64,000 nt of DNA from Anaerolineales bacterium (GTDB lineage: Bacteria > Chloroflexota > Anaerolineae > Anaerolineales > Villigracilaceae), in assembly GCA_014860745.1 (NCBI GenBank), contig JACZJC010000063.1, positions 1-64,000 on the forward strand, given 5' to 3'. Under the pieces are notes generated by a model, which did not search any database, was not told the DNA's origin, and was given only the letters and a program-made list of their open reading frames with translations. This document shows, piece after piece, positions 32,679-42,288 of the stretch (position 1 is the first letter of the stretch; each line of letters begins with the position of its first letter). Both the position numbers and the translations under genes were made by a program.

Positions 32679-33294
32679 ATGTGATCAGGGTGATCGTTTT
32701 TAGAAAAGTTACGGTCATTCTGGCGGTGGCTCCCCAAAGTAATTCACCGTCGTAGGGGTGATAGGCGATCAGAGACCTTTCCGATTCGCGCAGAGAGAAC
32801 TCCCAGTAGTTATTTCGATTTGCGAGCCATAGAAGCGGGATAGTGAAAACCCGCGCCACTTCGACTCCTGCCACGCGAAAGGCATACGGCCAGGGGATGA
32901 CTCCCACGATCGGACTTACACGAAAACTGCTGATGGTTATCATTTGGCTGAGTCTTCCGAGAACTTTGACATCGGCAGGGTTCATGCCGATCTCTTCCTC
33001 GGCTTCACGCAAGGCGGTTTGTTCGGGGGTCGTTTCGCCATCGTCGCAGGTGCCGCCGGGGAATGAGACTTGTCCCTTGTGGGATTCAACTCTGTCGGTG
33101 CGGCGGGTATAAAGGATGTGCCATTCATCCTGATGATAAGTCAAAGGCACGAGCACAGCCGCGCATTTCAAGCGTGCATCCGCATGAAGGGGAATTTCGG
33201 AATAACCGTCAGTGTCAGCGCTGTTTTGCCCGGCTTCGTATAATTTTTGAGAAATGAATTCCTCGGTAATTCGGTTCATTTCTTCAAGTTTCAT
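32677..33294 (-). CDS. CoA pyrophosphatase (Nudix hydrolase, NudL type)
   Basis: The 205 residues carry the Nudix box as GGTCDDGETTPEQTALREAEEEIG (Gx5Ex7REUxEExGU), preceded by the coenzyme-A signature ILYTRRTDRVESHKGQVSFP that marks the NudL/YeaB branch. Such enzymes split CoA and its derivatives into 4'-phosphopantetheine and 3',5'-ADP and use Mg or Mn held by the Nudix Glu residues. The start overlaps the upstream gene by 11 bases, so it is the last gene of a tight six-gene operon. Confidence 0.9.
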   Translation of the reverse strand: MKLEEMNRITEEFISQKLYEAGQNSADTDGYSEIPLHADARLKCAAVLVPLTYHQDEWHILYTRRTDRVESHKGQVSFPGGTCDDGETTPEQTALREAEEEIGMNPADVKVLGRLSQMITISSFRVSPIVGVIPWPYAFRVAGVEVARVFTIPLLWLANRNNYWEFSLRESERSLIAYHPYDGELLWGATARMTVTFLKTITLIT

Positions 33295-33832
33295 GACGTA
33301 AGGGACTTCCGCAATAGGCGCACTCGGCTGTCACTTCGTCGAGCCATTCCACTTCATCTGGTTTTACAGCCGCCCCGCACGAGGGACAGTGAGTAGGAAG
33401 AGTGGGTCGTTTATGAAAAGCGGCGGATTGGGCAGAAACATCATCACGCGGAAGATTCCCTTTCAACAGGTCTTCGATCTCTTGCGCTTCCGAATATAAG
33501 TTCCTTTCCTGAAGCTCGTGGACGATCCGCCCGCCGAGCAATTGCATCCGCGGAAATCGTCTTTGATCTGCGAACAGGGTCAATCCGCGGCGGAGATGTG
33601 TAACGCCTATTTTGACCTGCCCGCCGAGGATGGCGGCTCGTCCCGCTTCGATGTATAAAGATGGAGCACGCTGCGGAATGCGCTCCTCGGCGTCCTGCGC
33701 AAGATCATGGAATGTGCTTGCTGCTTTTGCATAATCGCCGAGTTCCATCATTTTATTGGCTTGCACGAGGATGGGCGGTACCTCGTGCCTGATTGCTCTG
33801 CGGAGCAAACGTTGTGCGCGGCGTCTAAACAT
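33284..33832 (-). CDS. TPR-like zinc-ribbon protein of unknown function
   Basis: I place the start at ATG 33832, with AGGAGG seven bases upstream; a longer frame overlaps the upstream gene. The 182-residue protein opens with a very basic helix (MFRRRAQRLLRRAIRHE), then an all-helical region with TPR-like spacing (ANKMMELGDYAKAASTFHDLA, ending LYSEAQEIEDLLKG). It finishes with a zinc ribbon (CPSCGAAVKPDEVEWLDEVTAECAYCGSPL; two CxxC pairs). I do not recognise a named family. The basic N-terminus and zinc ribbon suggest contact with nucleic acid or with the membrane surface, but that is only a guess. It is tightly packed between trmI and the Nudix gene. Confidence 0.7.
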   Translation of the reverse strand: MFRRRAQRLLRRAIRHEVPPILVQANKMMELGDYAKAASTFHDLAQDAEERIPQRAPSLYIEAGRAAILGGQVKIGVTHLRRGLTLFADQRRFPRMQLLGGRIVHELQERNLYSEAQEIEDLLKGNLPRDDVSAQSAAFHKRPTLPTHCPSCGAAVKPDEVEWLDEVTAECAYCGSPLRHET

Positions 33833-33833
33833 T

Positions 33834-34676
33834 TTACGCCTCCTGGTCCGAATCCACGCCTGCTTCATTTGCCAATTCCACGGCGCGGGGATCTAGCGTG
33901 GATTCTATTTTCCGGGCAAATACCAAAAAGCCGGTGTGAGCCACCATGCGGTCGGTGGGGCGGATGCGGTTTGGGTCCGGTTTGTAATAACGGAGAAGTA
34001 GTTCGCAGGCTTCGATAAATGCAAATTTATTTTTCCTTAAAGCAATCAATGTTTTTTCAACCTGGTTGAAAGTGGGCAGGATCGTCCCGAAGAAACCGCC
34101 GGGCTTGAGCGCATTGCGTACCTGAGAGATGTAGTCATACGGATTTTGCACATCAAGAAAGAAGGCGTCTGCGTCGGTTTCGTCGAAACCTTCTTGAATG
34201 TCGCGCAGCTTGAAGGTCACGCGCGAAGCGAGGCCGATGCGTTCTACGTTTTTGCGCGCGAGATTCTGCACATCGGGTTTCTGTTCATAGGAGATGACTT
34301 TGCCCTCTGCGCCGACAGCTGTCGCCAGTGCAATGGTCATCGAGCCTGAGCCTGTGCCGGCTTCCATCACGGTCTGGCCGGGCGCTACGCCCATTTGAAT
34401 CAGAATGTAGCCGATGTCTTTGGGGTAAAGGATTTGCGTGGTGCGCGGGAGTTCGTTGAGAATATCAGAGAGGGAGGGCTGCAACAAAAAGAAAGGCGCG
34501 CCGGTATGGCTAAAAACCTGCGAGCCCCAGGGCTTGCCGATAAGGTCATCGTGCATAAGGACGCCGCGATGACTTTGAAAATCCTTGCCCGATACGAGGG
34601 TGAAAATGAAATGCTTGTGGGTGAGGCCTACTAATTGCGCCAGGTCGCCGTCGCGTGCTGTGGATGAATAATTCAT
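33834..34676 (-). CDS. trmI: tRNA (adenine-58-N1)-methyltransferase
   Basis: The 280-residue protein has an N-terminal beta-barrel (LAQLVGLTHKHFIFTLVSG) and a SAM-binding Rossmann domain with motif I EAGTGSGSMTIALATAVG. The conserved DIGYILIQMGVAPGQ just before, and DVQNPYDYISQV, the motif IV region, mark TrmI. It makes m1A at position 58 of the tRNA T-loop, needed for heat stability in thermophiles, and works as a tetramer. It overlaps PrsW by four bases (ATGA). Confidence 0.93.
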   Translation of the reverse strand: MNYSSTARDGDLAQLVGLTHKHFIFTLVSGKDFQSHRGVLMHDDLIGKPWGSQVFSHTGAPFFLLQPSLSDILNELPRTTQILYPKDIGYILIQMGVAPGQTVMEAGTGSGSMTIALATAVGAEGKVISYEQKPDVQNLARKNVERIGLASRVTFKLRDIQEGFDETDADAFFLDVQNPYDYISQVRNALKPGGFFGTILPTFNQVEKTLIALRKNKFAFIEACELLLRYYKPDPNRIRPTDRMVAHTGFLVFARKIESTLDPRAVELANEAGVDSDQEA

Positions 34677-35923
34677 GAGGGATATTTTACTTCCTCTTCC
34701 TTTTTAACTTCGATTTGGGGCGGCGGGACCGGATTCGTTCTCAATTTTCGGTTGGACGCGAACATCACTGCCAGCATTCCAAGCCCCATGACGAGCAATC
34801 CGCAAAGAAACGCCGGTATGTAGTTGAAGATCCATTCGGGCTTGCCGATCGATTCGCCAATGGCTGAAAGGCCGGTTCCTGCGGCAGCGGCATTCCAAAC
34901 CCCGTGGACTAAAACTGCGGAGGAGAAGGCCGCGATTAACCGCCCGATGCGTTTTTCCTTAAACGCGAATGCGATACCCCAGCCGACCAATCCAGAAGTT
35001 GTCATGTGCAGAATACTCGTCCCAGCCCGCACGGTGACGATAACCGGCCAGCCCACCGAGCCATCCGCGCTGGCGTTCAAGCTTTCGATGATCGCAAAGC
35101 CCGCCCCGCTTACCATGCCCAGCACAAATCCCTGCGCGGGGGATTCAAGCTTGAGCGCAAACAACCAGACGCCAATCGGCTTTAGCAATTCTTCGATAAT
35201 CGGCACAAGAATGGCGATGTATCCAATTCCCACCGTAATGATCATCGGATTGGAAATATAAGGAGCGAGCATGTCCAGAATGACTTCCTGATTTGTTTCC
35301 ACTTGAAGGATTTCGGCGATTTGCAGGAAATCTTTAAACATTGGCGGTTCGATAACGGCAAGGATGACTAATCCAAAGACGATAATCCCAAAAAGTAGAA
35401 TCACCTCAAGCAGGATCATGATCAAAGGGCCGACGGTCATGCTCAAACCAAAGACAGCAAAAACGCGCCAGCGCGGACCCGCCTCCAGACCGCGTGAGCC
35501 GTAACCAAACAGGAGCCAGATGGGCGGAACGATGACAAGCAGGGTCAATATCGGGAGGGTCAACCAGCCCAACCATGCGATTTCAGCATATGCGATGAGG
35601 CCGCCAGCCAAAACAGCGAAAACAACCAGACCGGTAACAACCAGCAATTGCCAGTCGGCGAACGGGAAGCGAAAAGGCAGGTCAGCCGGTTCCCGTCCCA
35701 TGGCCTTTTGCAAGACAAAACGACCGCATATAAACAGGAGGATGATCTCAAAGCTAAATCCAGCGGCTCCGATCAGTTTGGCTGCGGGGTCGCCTTCTCC
35801 ATTGATGAGATCGATCAAGGAGCTAATGCCCAAAATCAGTACGACTACGATGAGGAATAAAATGCTTATTCCGAAAGCCAGCACTGTTAATGAGGAGGAT
35901 AAGTGGTTTTTATTCGGCACCAT
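34673..35923 (-). CDS. PrsW-family intramembrane protease-like protein
   Basis: The 416-residue protein has about nine membrane helices. The C-terminal half has the conserved PrsW elements: IIEELLKPIGVWLFAL with the catalytic EExxK-like pair, GMVSGAGFAIIESLN with a second Glu, SILHMTTSGLVGW with a His, and AVLVHGVWNAAAA with the last His. PrsW of Bacillus makes the first cut of an anti-sigma factor, but many relatives have unknown targets. It overlaps trmI and shares a single base with the stop of the cyclophilin gene upstream (TAATG). Confidence 0.88.
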   Translation of the reverse strand: MVPNKNHLSSSLTVLAFGISILFLIVVVLILGISSLIDLINGEGDPAAKLIGAAGFSFEIILLFICGRFVLQKAMGREPADLPFRFPFADWQLLVVTGLVVFAVLAGGLIAYAEIAWLGWLTLPILTLLVIVPPIWLLFGYGSRGLEAGPRWRVFAVFGLSMTVGPLIMILLEVILLFGIIVFGLVILAVIEPPMFKDFLQIAEILQVETNQEVILDMLAPYISNPMIITVGIGYIAILVPIIEELLKPIGVWLFALKLESPAQGFVLGMVSGAGFAIIESLNASADGSVGWPVIVTVRAGTSILHMTTSGLVGWGIAFAFKEKRIGRLIAAFSSAVLVHGVWNAAAAGTGLSAIGESIGKPEWIFNYIPAFLCGLLVMGLGMLAVMFASNRKLRTNPVPPPQIEVKKEEEVKYPS

Positions 35924-37158
35924 TACTTTTCCACAATCGTAACACTGAGAATCTTATCTCCCGGCGGGAGCAGAATACCTTGAGCCGGATCGCGCGGGGT
36001 CAGGTTTTCGGCAACGTCCAGTCCGCTAAGGACAAAACCAAAAATAGTATATGACCCATCCAAGTGGGGAGCTGGTGAATATGTAATAAAGAATTGGCTG
36101 CCGTTCGTGTCCGGTCCGGAGTTTGCCATGCCCACCATGCCGGGCCTGTCGAACAGCAGGTTGCTGATTTCGTTGTCGAAGAAATATCCGGGTGTACCGC
36201 GCCCCGTGCCGCTGGGGTCGCCAGCCTGTGCGGCAAAGCCGGGAATTACACGGTGAAAGGTAACGCCGTTAAACCAGCCTTCTTGTGCTAGAAAAACGAA
36301 TGAATTCACGGCCAGCGGCGCTTTGTCCGGGTATAACTCGATCACAATATCGCCCTTTTCCGTCTTGATCGTGGCGATGTATTGTTTCGAAGGGTCAATG
36401 TTAAAATGGGGGCATTCCGTGAATTGTTTCGCCCCAAGCGCGATCAAGCCAATGGTGTCGCTCATGTTTTGGTAATCGAGCAGGAAGAATTGCCCGCCGT
36501 TCATCAGGACGAGGGGCACGGCGGCGATATTTAATTGCTTCGCCGCATCATACATGGACATCATTCTGGTCGTCGTTTCAGGAGCATTCATCGCCGCTGT
36601 GAATTTGTCCCCGTCCATACCAAGGGTGGAGGCTTCTTTTACAACCCAGGCATTGAATTTGCCGGGGTCCAAATTCACCCATTGTTCATGTTTCTCGAAC
36701 AGCAGATCGTGCATTGCCCAAAATTGGCCCTGCTCATCCGCAGCCAGCGCTGCGAGGATGGCTTTATCCGATTTATCGAGGATGTCTATCAGTGGCAGCG
36801 GTCGGAAGACGAATCGAAGATCGTCGTGATTTTTTATCAACTCGTTGATCACTGCCGCCATGCTTTTACACCCCGCAGATTGGAAATCACAATACTCCAC
36901 AAGGGTCACTGATGCGTCTGCAGGACCGATGGAAAAATCCGCGCTGCTGACGGGGGGGAAAAGCGAGCCTGCACCCGGGGCGGGAGTGGGCTCGGCGGAG
37001 ATACTCGAGCAACCGATCACAGGAGTCGGCGTGTTGAAGTTGATTGGCGTTGAATTGATTTCAGTCGGCGTCGGTGGAATTTCCGTTTCTGCGGAGCATG
37101 CACTGATGATTAATAGGTGCGCGGCCAACAAAGACGAAATGAGAAGAATTCGTTTCAT
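35923..37158 (-). CDS. DsbA-like thioredoxin domain fused to a cyclophilin, lipoprotein
   Basis: The 411-residue protein has a lipoprotein signal with lipobox ISAC (Cys near residue 21), a Thr/Pro linker, a DsbA-like thioredoxin domain (about 65-235) and a C-terminal cyclophilin-type peptidyl-prolyl isomerase domain (about 255-411). In the thioredoxin domain the usual DFxCPxC active site reads VEYCDFQSAGCKSM: the first Cys of CxxC is Ser, and an extra Cys lies four residues before. Classical dithiol chemistry is thus doubtful, but the alternative Cys could pair. The cyclophilin keeps FHRVIPGF with the catalytic Arg, GSQFFIT and GDPSGTGRG. A surface foldase for exported proteins is likely. Confidence 0.88.
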   Translation of the reverse strand: MKRILLISSLLAAHLLIISACSAETEIPPTPTEINSTPINFNTPTPVIGCSSISAEPTPAPGAGSLFPPVSSADFSIGPADASVTLVEYCDFQSAGCKSMAAVINELIKNHDDLRFVFRPLPLIDILDKSDKAILAALAADEQGQFWAMHDLLFEKHEQWVNLDPGKFNAWVVKEASTLGMDGDKFTAAMNAPETTTRMMSMYDAAKQLNIAAVPLVLMNGGQFFLLDYQNMSDTIGLIALGAKQFTECPHFNIDPSKQYIATIKTEKGDIVIELYPDKAPLAVNSFVFLAQEGWFNGVTFHRVIPGFAAQAGDPSGTGRGTPGYFFDNEISNLLFDRPGMVGMANSGPDTNGSQFFITYSPAPHLDGSYTIFGFVLSGLDVAENLTPRDPAQGILLPPGDKILSVTIVEK

Positions 37159-37161
37159 TTC

Positions 37162-38433
37162 CTAATGTACTTCCTTCTGCAGCTGCTCGAAACTCCACAT
37201 CCATGAAATCTTTTTGACGAAGCTTGCAAGCGATTCGCTTTGCTCGCGCAGTTTGCGTACTGCGGGTCCAACGGGGTCTTCCCCGGCCGCGCCGCCGGGG
37301 GTATCGGCATAGGCTCCATAAAATGCAAAATAGGCCTGATTGATCTTGCGGAGTAAATATCCATTTTGCAGGAAGATGAGGCGGCGTTCTTCCATATAGG
37401 CTTCGGCTTCCTCTATTTTCCCTTCTGCAAGCATCGCGTCTACATTGATGCGGGTTTCGTGCATTTGGGCGCGGAAATCAAATAGTGGGCGGGGTAAATC
37501 TCGAGGGTCGGGATGCTCTGTCGGAGCAGAGACCAGGCTCAAGGTTAAGAAAGAGGCGGTTTGTCGTTCAGGATAAAAGCGTTCCAGGACGAGCGCTCCA
37601 ATCTCATCCCCTGCGATGGATGCGGTGGTTTCGTTCATGGTGCGGAGTTCGGGTGTCTCATCATATAAAAATCCGAGCGGGCGAAGCGTGAGATAGTTAT
37701 GAATCCATTCGTGTGCGATGGTGCTGAGCATCCAATTCAAGTCTGTGGTGCGCATGACCATGGTTGGGTACACGCCGACACCGCCGATGTTGACGACGAG
37801 AGTGGATGTTGCCAATCGGTCTTCCACGTTGTTCTCGAGTTCCACTTGCTGATCCACAGTCAGATCCGTGTTGACGGATATATTTGCGATTTGCTCGATC
37901 CGCTCACGGGGAGAGACAATGAGCGCCATCGGCAGCGGTGTGGAGTGATACCAGACATTCGGCACAGGCTGGCCGACGATGGTCAACCCGATCTCGGCAA
38001 GCACTTCACTGACTTGTTCCTGCAGGATGGCTTCTGCAAGTGGGGCAAGCTTAATTTGCCGGGTATAGAGTTCGTCGAGTTCTGCGCGTAAATTTTCCGA
38101 AGCAAACTCTTTGTCCGCAATGGCTGCGTCCGCGTAGATTTGTGCAAGCTGATATTCTTTTTCGAGAATATTCTGGGTGATCCGCAGGTATTTGTTGACG
38201 ATTTCCTTCTGTGCTTCATGCTCCAGTGTATATGGGATTCCTGCTGATGCGGCGCGGATTTTGACAATTGCAGCGTTCGACATCCATTCGATATAATCGA
38301 ATTCGATCTGGCGCGTGAAGGCGCGTACCTTTTCGATGGGATTGGTTAGGGATGGGTTGCTGTAACCGGCGATAAACCCGAGGATGAGGAGGGCGAGAGT
38401 GATCTCCAGCCCGCGAAGGATGCGTTGAATCAT
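37162..38433 (-). CDS. HExxH protein, probable zinc metallopeptidase
   Basis: I start this 423-residue protein at ATG 38433 because TATAAT ends seven bases before it and no Shine-Dalgarno supports the upstream ATG at 38460. It begins with a membrane helix (LRGLEITLALLILGFIAGYS), then a helical region, and carries STIAHEWIHNYLTL near residue 235: a HExxH zinc site. NETTASIAGDEIGALV, some 25 residues later, supplies a candidate third ligand Glu, in the gluzincin manner. I do not know the family by name. It heads a six-gene operon (spacer three bases to the cyclophilin gene). A surface or periplasmic-side protease is the best guess. Confidence 0.7.
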   Translation of the reverse strand: MIQRILRGLEITLALLILGFIAGYSNPSLTNPIEKVRAFTRQIEFDYIEWMSNAAIVKIRAASAGIPYTLEHEAQKEIVNKYLRITQNILEKEYQLAQIYADAAIADKEFASENLRAELDELYTRQIKLAPLAEAILQEQVSEVLAEIGLTIVGQPVPNVWYHSTPLPMALIVSPRERIEQIANISVNTDLTVDQQVELENNVEDRLATSTLVVNIGGVGVYPTMVMRTTDLNWMLSTIAHEWIHNYLTLRPLGFLYDETPELRTMNETTASIAGDEIGALVLERFYPERQTASFLTLSLVSAPTEHPDPRDLPRPLFDFRAQMHETRINVDAMLAEGKIEEAEAYMEERRLIFLQNGYLLRKINQAYFAFYGAYADTPGGAAGEDPVGPAVRKLREQSESLASFVKKISWMWSFEQLQKEVH

Positions 38434-38523
38434 GGGTGGGATTATACCCAGCGCAGACATAAATTGCTCTTTTTCACCACCCGGGAAATTCTATGATGAC
38501 TGTGGGTGTTAAACAACAAAGGT

Positions 38524-38552
38524 GAAGGGCGAGGCATAAGGCCTCGCCCTTC
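38524..38552. terminator. Hairpin downstream of the GltD-like gene
   Basis: GAAGGGCGAGGC (38524-38535) and GCCTCGCCCTTC (38541-38552) form a perfect 12-bp stem. On the minus strand it lies 50 bases after the GltD stop, and the run after it (ACCTTTGTTGTTT) is only moderately T-rich. Confidence 0.6.
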
Positions 38553-38590
38553 TTTACAGCCTGCCCTCACAACAGGTATTTTCTGATTCA

Positions 38591-38616
38591 GTAATACCGA
38601 CTTAAGTCGGTATTAC
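38591..38616. repeat. Perfect 26-base palindrome across a stop codon
   Basis: Bases 38591-38616 are exactly self-complementary (arm GTAATACCGACTT). The centre TTAA contains the TAA stop of the GltD-like gene, whose last residues (VIPT) are encoded by the palindrome. It is the same length as, and has the same GTAA/TTAC ends as, the palindrome at 56661-56686 that holds the hypC stop. Confidence 0.85.
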
Positions 38617-40050
38617 ATTTCTCAAATATTCATCAATTGCGTCGCCAGCTTTTCTTCCAGCTACCATCGCAGTGACGACGAGGTCGGGTCCAGTCACGCA
38701 GTCCCCGCCGGAGAACACGCCTTCCCTGGAGGTTTGTCCTGTGGTTTTATTTTTTACGGTGACCAGACCCCAATCATGTGTTTCGAGGTCAGGAGTGGTT
38801 TTGCTGATGATGGGGTCGGGCCAGTAACCGAGAGCCAGGACGGCTGTATCCGCCGCCACACTGAAGTTTGAATTTTCCACTGGCACCGGTTTGCGGCGGC
38901 CTTTTGCATCAGGTTCGCCGAGTTTCATTTCGATACATTCCACGGCGGCGAGTTTACCGTCTGCGCCTGGGATGAATTTTACAGGTTGGGTGAGGAAGCG
39001 ATACTTTGCGCCTTCCTCACGCGCCATCTGGCGGTCTTTCTTTCCGCCGGGCATTTCTTTTTCTGTACGGCGATACAGGCAGGTGACATCTTCTGCACCC
39101 AGGCGGAGCGCTGTCCGCAGGCAGTCGGAGGCCGTATCACCGCCGCCGATAACCACAATACGCTTCCCGATTTCCAGCGGCTTACGCATATTTTCAGGCA
39201 ATTGCTCCGCTTCCACATTCCCGCGGATGAGGAAGTCTGTGGCTTCGTACACGCCTGGCAAGTCGGTGCCGGGTGTATCCTCCATTTTTGCGTCAATTTC
39301 AGAACCAACACCGATGAAGACGGCTTCAAAGCCTTCCTCAAATAAGCCGTCGATGGTTTTGTCTTTTCCAATATAAGTGTTTGGTACGAACTTTACTCCA
39401 GCATTTTCAAACTCTTCCCATTTTTCCTGCCACACATCTTTGGGCAGTTTGAAATTTGGGATTCCATACACGAGAAGTCCGCCAGGGGCTGGCTTGGACT
39501 CGAAAATCGTCACATCGTACCCTTTTTGGATGAGGATATCCGCACAGCCAAGGCCGGCCGGTCCTGCGCCGATGATGGCCACCTTTTTGCCGATAGGCGT
39601 GCCGACCGGGATGATATATCCCTGGGTGCGGCGTTCATAATCCACAGCAAAGGCCTCCAGTTCACCGCAAAGCACGGGCTGTTGATGTTTATTCAAAACA
39701 CACGAACCCTGGCAAAGCGCTTCATGCGGGCATACTCTTCCGCATACTTCAGGAAGGGAACTGGTTTTATGGTAAATGCCTGCAGCTTCTGCAAAACGTC
39801 CCTGCTCGATCAGCCACATGGCTGAGGGAATGTCATTGGAGGTTGGGCAAGCCGTCATGCAGGGGGCAGGGTCAGGGCAGTGAATGCAGCGCGACGCTTC
39901 CACCATGGCGCGTTCCGGGTCGAACTCGATCACCACATCCTCGAAATCGCATGTGCGGACTTCGGGTGGGCGGAGGTCAAGATCGAAGAATGGGCGGTTG
40001 GCGCGTTCTTTTCTATCGATTGCTAAAAATTCACTGGGTACTGCCTGCAT
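38602..40050 (-). CDS. GltD-like NAD(P)H oxidoreductase (glutamate synthase small-subunit family)
   Basis: The 482-residue protein starts at ATG 40050, with CGGAGG upstream. It has an N-terminal two-[4Fe-4S] ferredoxin-like domain (CIHCPDPAPCMTACPTSNDIP and CGRVCPHEALCQGSC), then two Rossmann domains: FAD-binding GAGPAGLGCADILIQKGYDV and NAD(P)-binding GGGDTASDCLRTALRLG. GDCVTGPDLVVTAMVAGRKA near the C-terminus closes FAD binding. This layout is shared by the GltB partner GltD, NfnB/NfnL and dihydropyrimidine dehydrogenase N-parts. Without a partner gene in the window, glutamate synthase versus an electron-bifurcating or sulfide role cannot be decided. Confidence 0.9.
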   Translation of the reverse strand: MQAVPSEFLAIDRKERANRPFFDLDLRPPEVRTCDFEDVVIEFDPERAMVEASRCIHCPDPAPCMTACPTSNDIPSAMWLIEQGRFAEAAGIYHKTSSLPEVCGRVCPHEALCQGSCVLNKHQQPVLCGELEAFAVDYERRTQGYIIPVGTPIGKKVAIIGAGPAGLGCADILIQKGYDVTIFESKPAPGGLLVYGIPNFKLPKDVWQEKWEEFENAGVKFVPNTYIGKDKTIDGLFEEGFEAVFIGVGSEIDAKMEDTPGTDLPGVYEATDFLIRGNVEAEQLPENMRKPLEIGKRIVVIGGGDTASDCLRTALRLGAEDVTCLYRRTEKEMPGGKKDRQMAREEGAKYRFLTQPVKFIPGADGKLAAVECIEMKLGEPDAKGRRKPVPVENSNFSVAADTAVLALGYWPDPIISKTTPDLETHDWGLVTVKNKTTGQTSREGVFSGGDCVTGPDLVVTAMVAGRKAGDAIDEYLRNVIPT

Positions 40051-40331
40051 AATGCCTCCGAATCGATTTATCTCCGTACATATAATGTCTGAGTGTGATG
40101 ATACCCAAACTATTTGGACAGACATAGGCGTAAATGTCACAAAACCAAACGACAATCGTCACAAGTTTCTATTAGATAATCATTAATCCTGTTCGACAAA
40201 GTAGAATAAATCCACTCACCTGAATTAAAATAGCCCTACACATTTTCCACATATTCATCTGATAAACTGGTTTGGTAAACCTGTAAGATTGATAGCCTGC
40301 AGGCCGACCGTATTCTGGAGGAACCCCTTTG

Positions 40332-41588
40332 ATGAAAAAATTCTTTTCGAGATTTTCCCGCCGCACGTGGATCATTGCGGGAGTTGTAGCTGTTGTTTTG
40401 CTTATCATAATTATTGCCAACTCTGGCGGAGAAGAAGTCGTTCAATTTCAAACCGTGCCGGTCGAGCGTGGGAACCTGGTGGCATCTGTCGGTGCAACTG
40501 GAAGTGTACGAGCAAGGCAAAGTGCAACCCTTATCTGGCAGACAAATGGGATCGTGGAGATCGTCAATGGGGAGGTTGGAAGCCGCGTTTCTCGTGACGA
40601 TGTGCTGGCCAGCCTCGATAAGGCTTCTCTCAACCAGAACATTATCCTCGCCGAAGCGGACCTGGTCAGTGCCCAAAAAGCGCTGGAGGATTTGCTTAAA
40701 TCAGACACCGCGCGGTTGGAAGCCCAGAAGGCTGTAGACAAGGCTGAAAAGGCATATGAAAAAGCCTACAATTGGCGGATGAAGCTCAACGGTAAGATCG
40801 AAATCATCGACTACTATTATGATTTCGGTGTATTGAAATCGAGGCAATACAAAGGCTATGCCAGCGAAGATACCATCGCCCAGGCTGATAAAGACCTGGC
40901 TCTGGCAGAAGCCCGCCTTGACGACTCCCGCCGTGCCTACGAACGCCTGCTCAGCGGCTCGGATTCAGCTGAAGTGGCCGCCGCAGAAGCACGCGTTGCA
41001 GCCGCACAGTCCACGCTGAATATGGCGTATTTGATCGCTCCGTTCGATGGAACTATTACACAGGCCAACCCGGCCATCGGGGATCAGGTTTCAACAGGAA
41101 CTGTCGGCTACCGCATCGATGACCTTTCGCACTTGCTTGTGGATGTTCAGGTTTCAGAAGTGGACATCAACAGCGTAACTGTTGGCCAGGCATCCACGCT
41201 TACCTTCGATGCCATCCTTGGGAGGGAATATCATGGGGAGGTGGTACAAGTGGGTCAGGCGGGCGACACAGTGCAGGGTGTGGTCAGTTTTACTGTGACC
41301 ATCGAATTGACCGATACCGATGAACTGGTGAAACCCGGCATGACCGCCGCTGTAAATATTGTGGTGGAAGAAGTAAAAGATGTGGTGCTGATTCCAAATC
41401 GCGCTGTCCGTTTGGTGGATGGGAATCGGGTGGTGTACAAGCTTGTTGACGGGCAGCCAGTTCAGGTAAAAGTGCGACTCGGCTCTTCATCCGATATATC
41501 CAGTGTGATCATCGACGGTGATATCAAGGAAGGCGACCTGATCATCCTGAACCCGCCTTCCCTGAATGGCGGACCGTTTGGAGGCTGA
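40332..41588 (+). CDS. MacA-like periplasmic adaptor
   Basis: The 418-residue protein has a single N-terminal membrane helix ([19 protein letters not shown]) and is otherwise periplasmic or extracytoplasmic. A lipoyl-like beta half-motif ([16 protein letters not shown]), a long coiled-coil hairpin (about 95-230, [15 protein letters not shown] and [15 protein letters not shown]), and the beta-barrel ([20 protein letters not shown]) mark the HlyD/RND adaptor family. GGAGG stands upstream; ATG 40332 follows an in-frame TTG. It precedes a MacB-type ATPase and permease in one operon, so it links them to the outside. Organisms without an outer membrane also have such adaptors. Confidence 0.92.
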   Translation: MKKFFSRFSRRTWIIAGVVAVVLLIIIIANSGGEEVVQFQTVPVERGNLVASVGATGSVRARQSATLIWQTNGIVEIVNGEVGSRVSRDDVLASLDKASLNQNIILAEADLVSAQKALEDLLKSDTARLEAQKAVDKAEKAYEKAYNWRMKLNGKIEIIDYYYDFGVLKSRQYKGYASEDTIAQADKDLALAEARLDDSRRAYERLLSGSDSAEVAAAEARVAAAQSTLNMAYLIAPFDGTITQANPAIGDQVSTGTVGYRIDDLSHLLVDVQVSEVDINSVTVGQASTLTFDAILGREYHGEVVQVGQAGDTVQGVVSFTVTIELTDTDELVKPGMTAAVNIVVEEVKDVVLIPNRAVRLVDGNRVVYKLVDGQPVQVKVRLGSSSDISSVIIDGDIKEGDLIILNPPSLNGGPFGG

Positions 41589-41589
41589 A

Positions 41590-42288
41590 ATGGATTGGGT
41601 GATCGAAGCGCATAACATCACAAAGACTTATATGATGGGCGAGTTCGAGGTGCGGGCGCTGCGTGATGTATCCTTTACCATCGAACGAGGCGAGATGGTC
41701 TCCATTATGGGACCTTCCGGTTCCGGGAAATCCACCATGATGAACACACTCGGCTGTTTGGACAGGCCCACCTCCGGAGAATACATTCTTGACGGGGAAT
41801 CCGTTGCGGATATGGACGATGACCAGCTGGCCAGTGTCCGCAACCGTAAAGTGGGTTTTGTATTTCAAAGTTTTAATTTACTATCCCGCCTGACGGCTTT
41901 GGGGAATGTGGAACTTCCCTTGCGCTATGCGGGATTGACCGAAGGCCGGCGCGAACGCGCCAGGGCCGCGCTCGAAGCCGTGGGTTTGCAAGACCGTATG
42001 ACTCACCGCCCTTACGAGCTTTCCGGCGGACAGCAGCAGCGCGTGGCAGTGGCTCGCGCTCTCGTCAATGACCCTGCCATCATCATGGCCGATGAGCCAA
42101 CGGGCAACCTTGATTCAAAAGTGGGCAAGGAGATTATGAACCTTTTGCTCACCCTGAACAAGGAGCGAGGCACGACACTCATCATCGTGACGCATGACCC
42201 GAATATTGCCGAACAGACCCAGCGCGTCATCCGTTTGCGCGATGGCGAGCTGGATCTCTCCATGGAAGATAAAGGCAGGAAGAAATGA
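41590..42288 (+). CDS. MacB-type ABC transporter ATPase
   Basis: The 232-residue ATPase has Walker [21 protein letters not shown], signature [16 protein letters not shown], Walker [13 protein letters not shown] and the switch His in [30 protein letters not shown] is typical of the MacB/LolD subfamily. The start ATG 41590 follows GGAGGC that lies inside the adaptor gene's stop region. It overlaps the permease by four bases. Together they use ATP to drive export of peptides, toxins or macrolides by mechanotransmission. Confidence 0.95.
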   Translation: MDWVIEAHNITKTYMMGEFEVRALRDVSFTIERGEMVSIMGPSGSGKSTMMNTLGCLDRPTSGEYILDGESVADMDDDQLASVRNRKVGFVFQSFNLLSRLTALGNVELPLRYAGLTEGRRERARAALEAVGLQDRMTHRPYELSGGQQQRVAVARALVNDPAIIMADEPTGNLDSKVGKEIMNLLLTLNKERGTTLIIVTHDPNIAEQTQRVIRLRDGELDLSMEDKGRKK

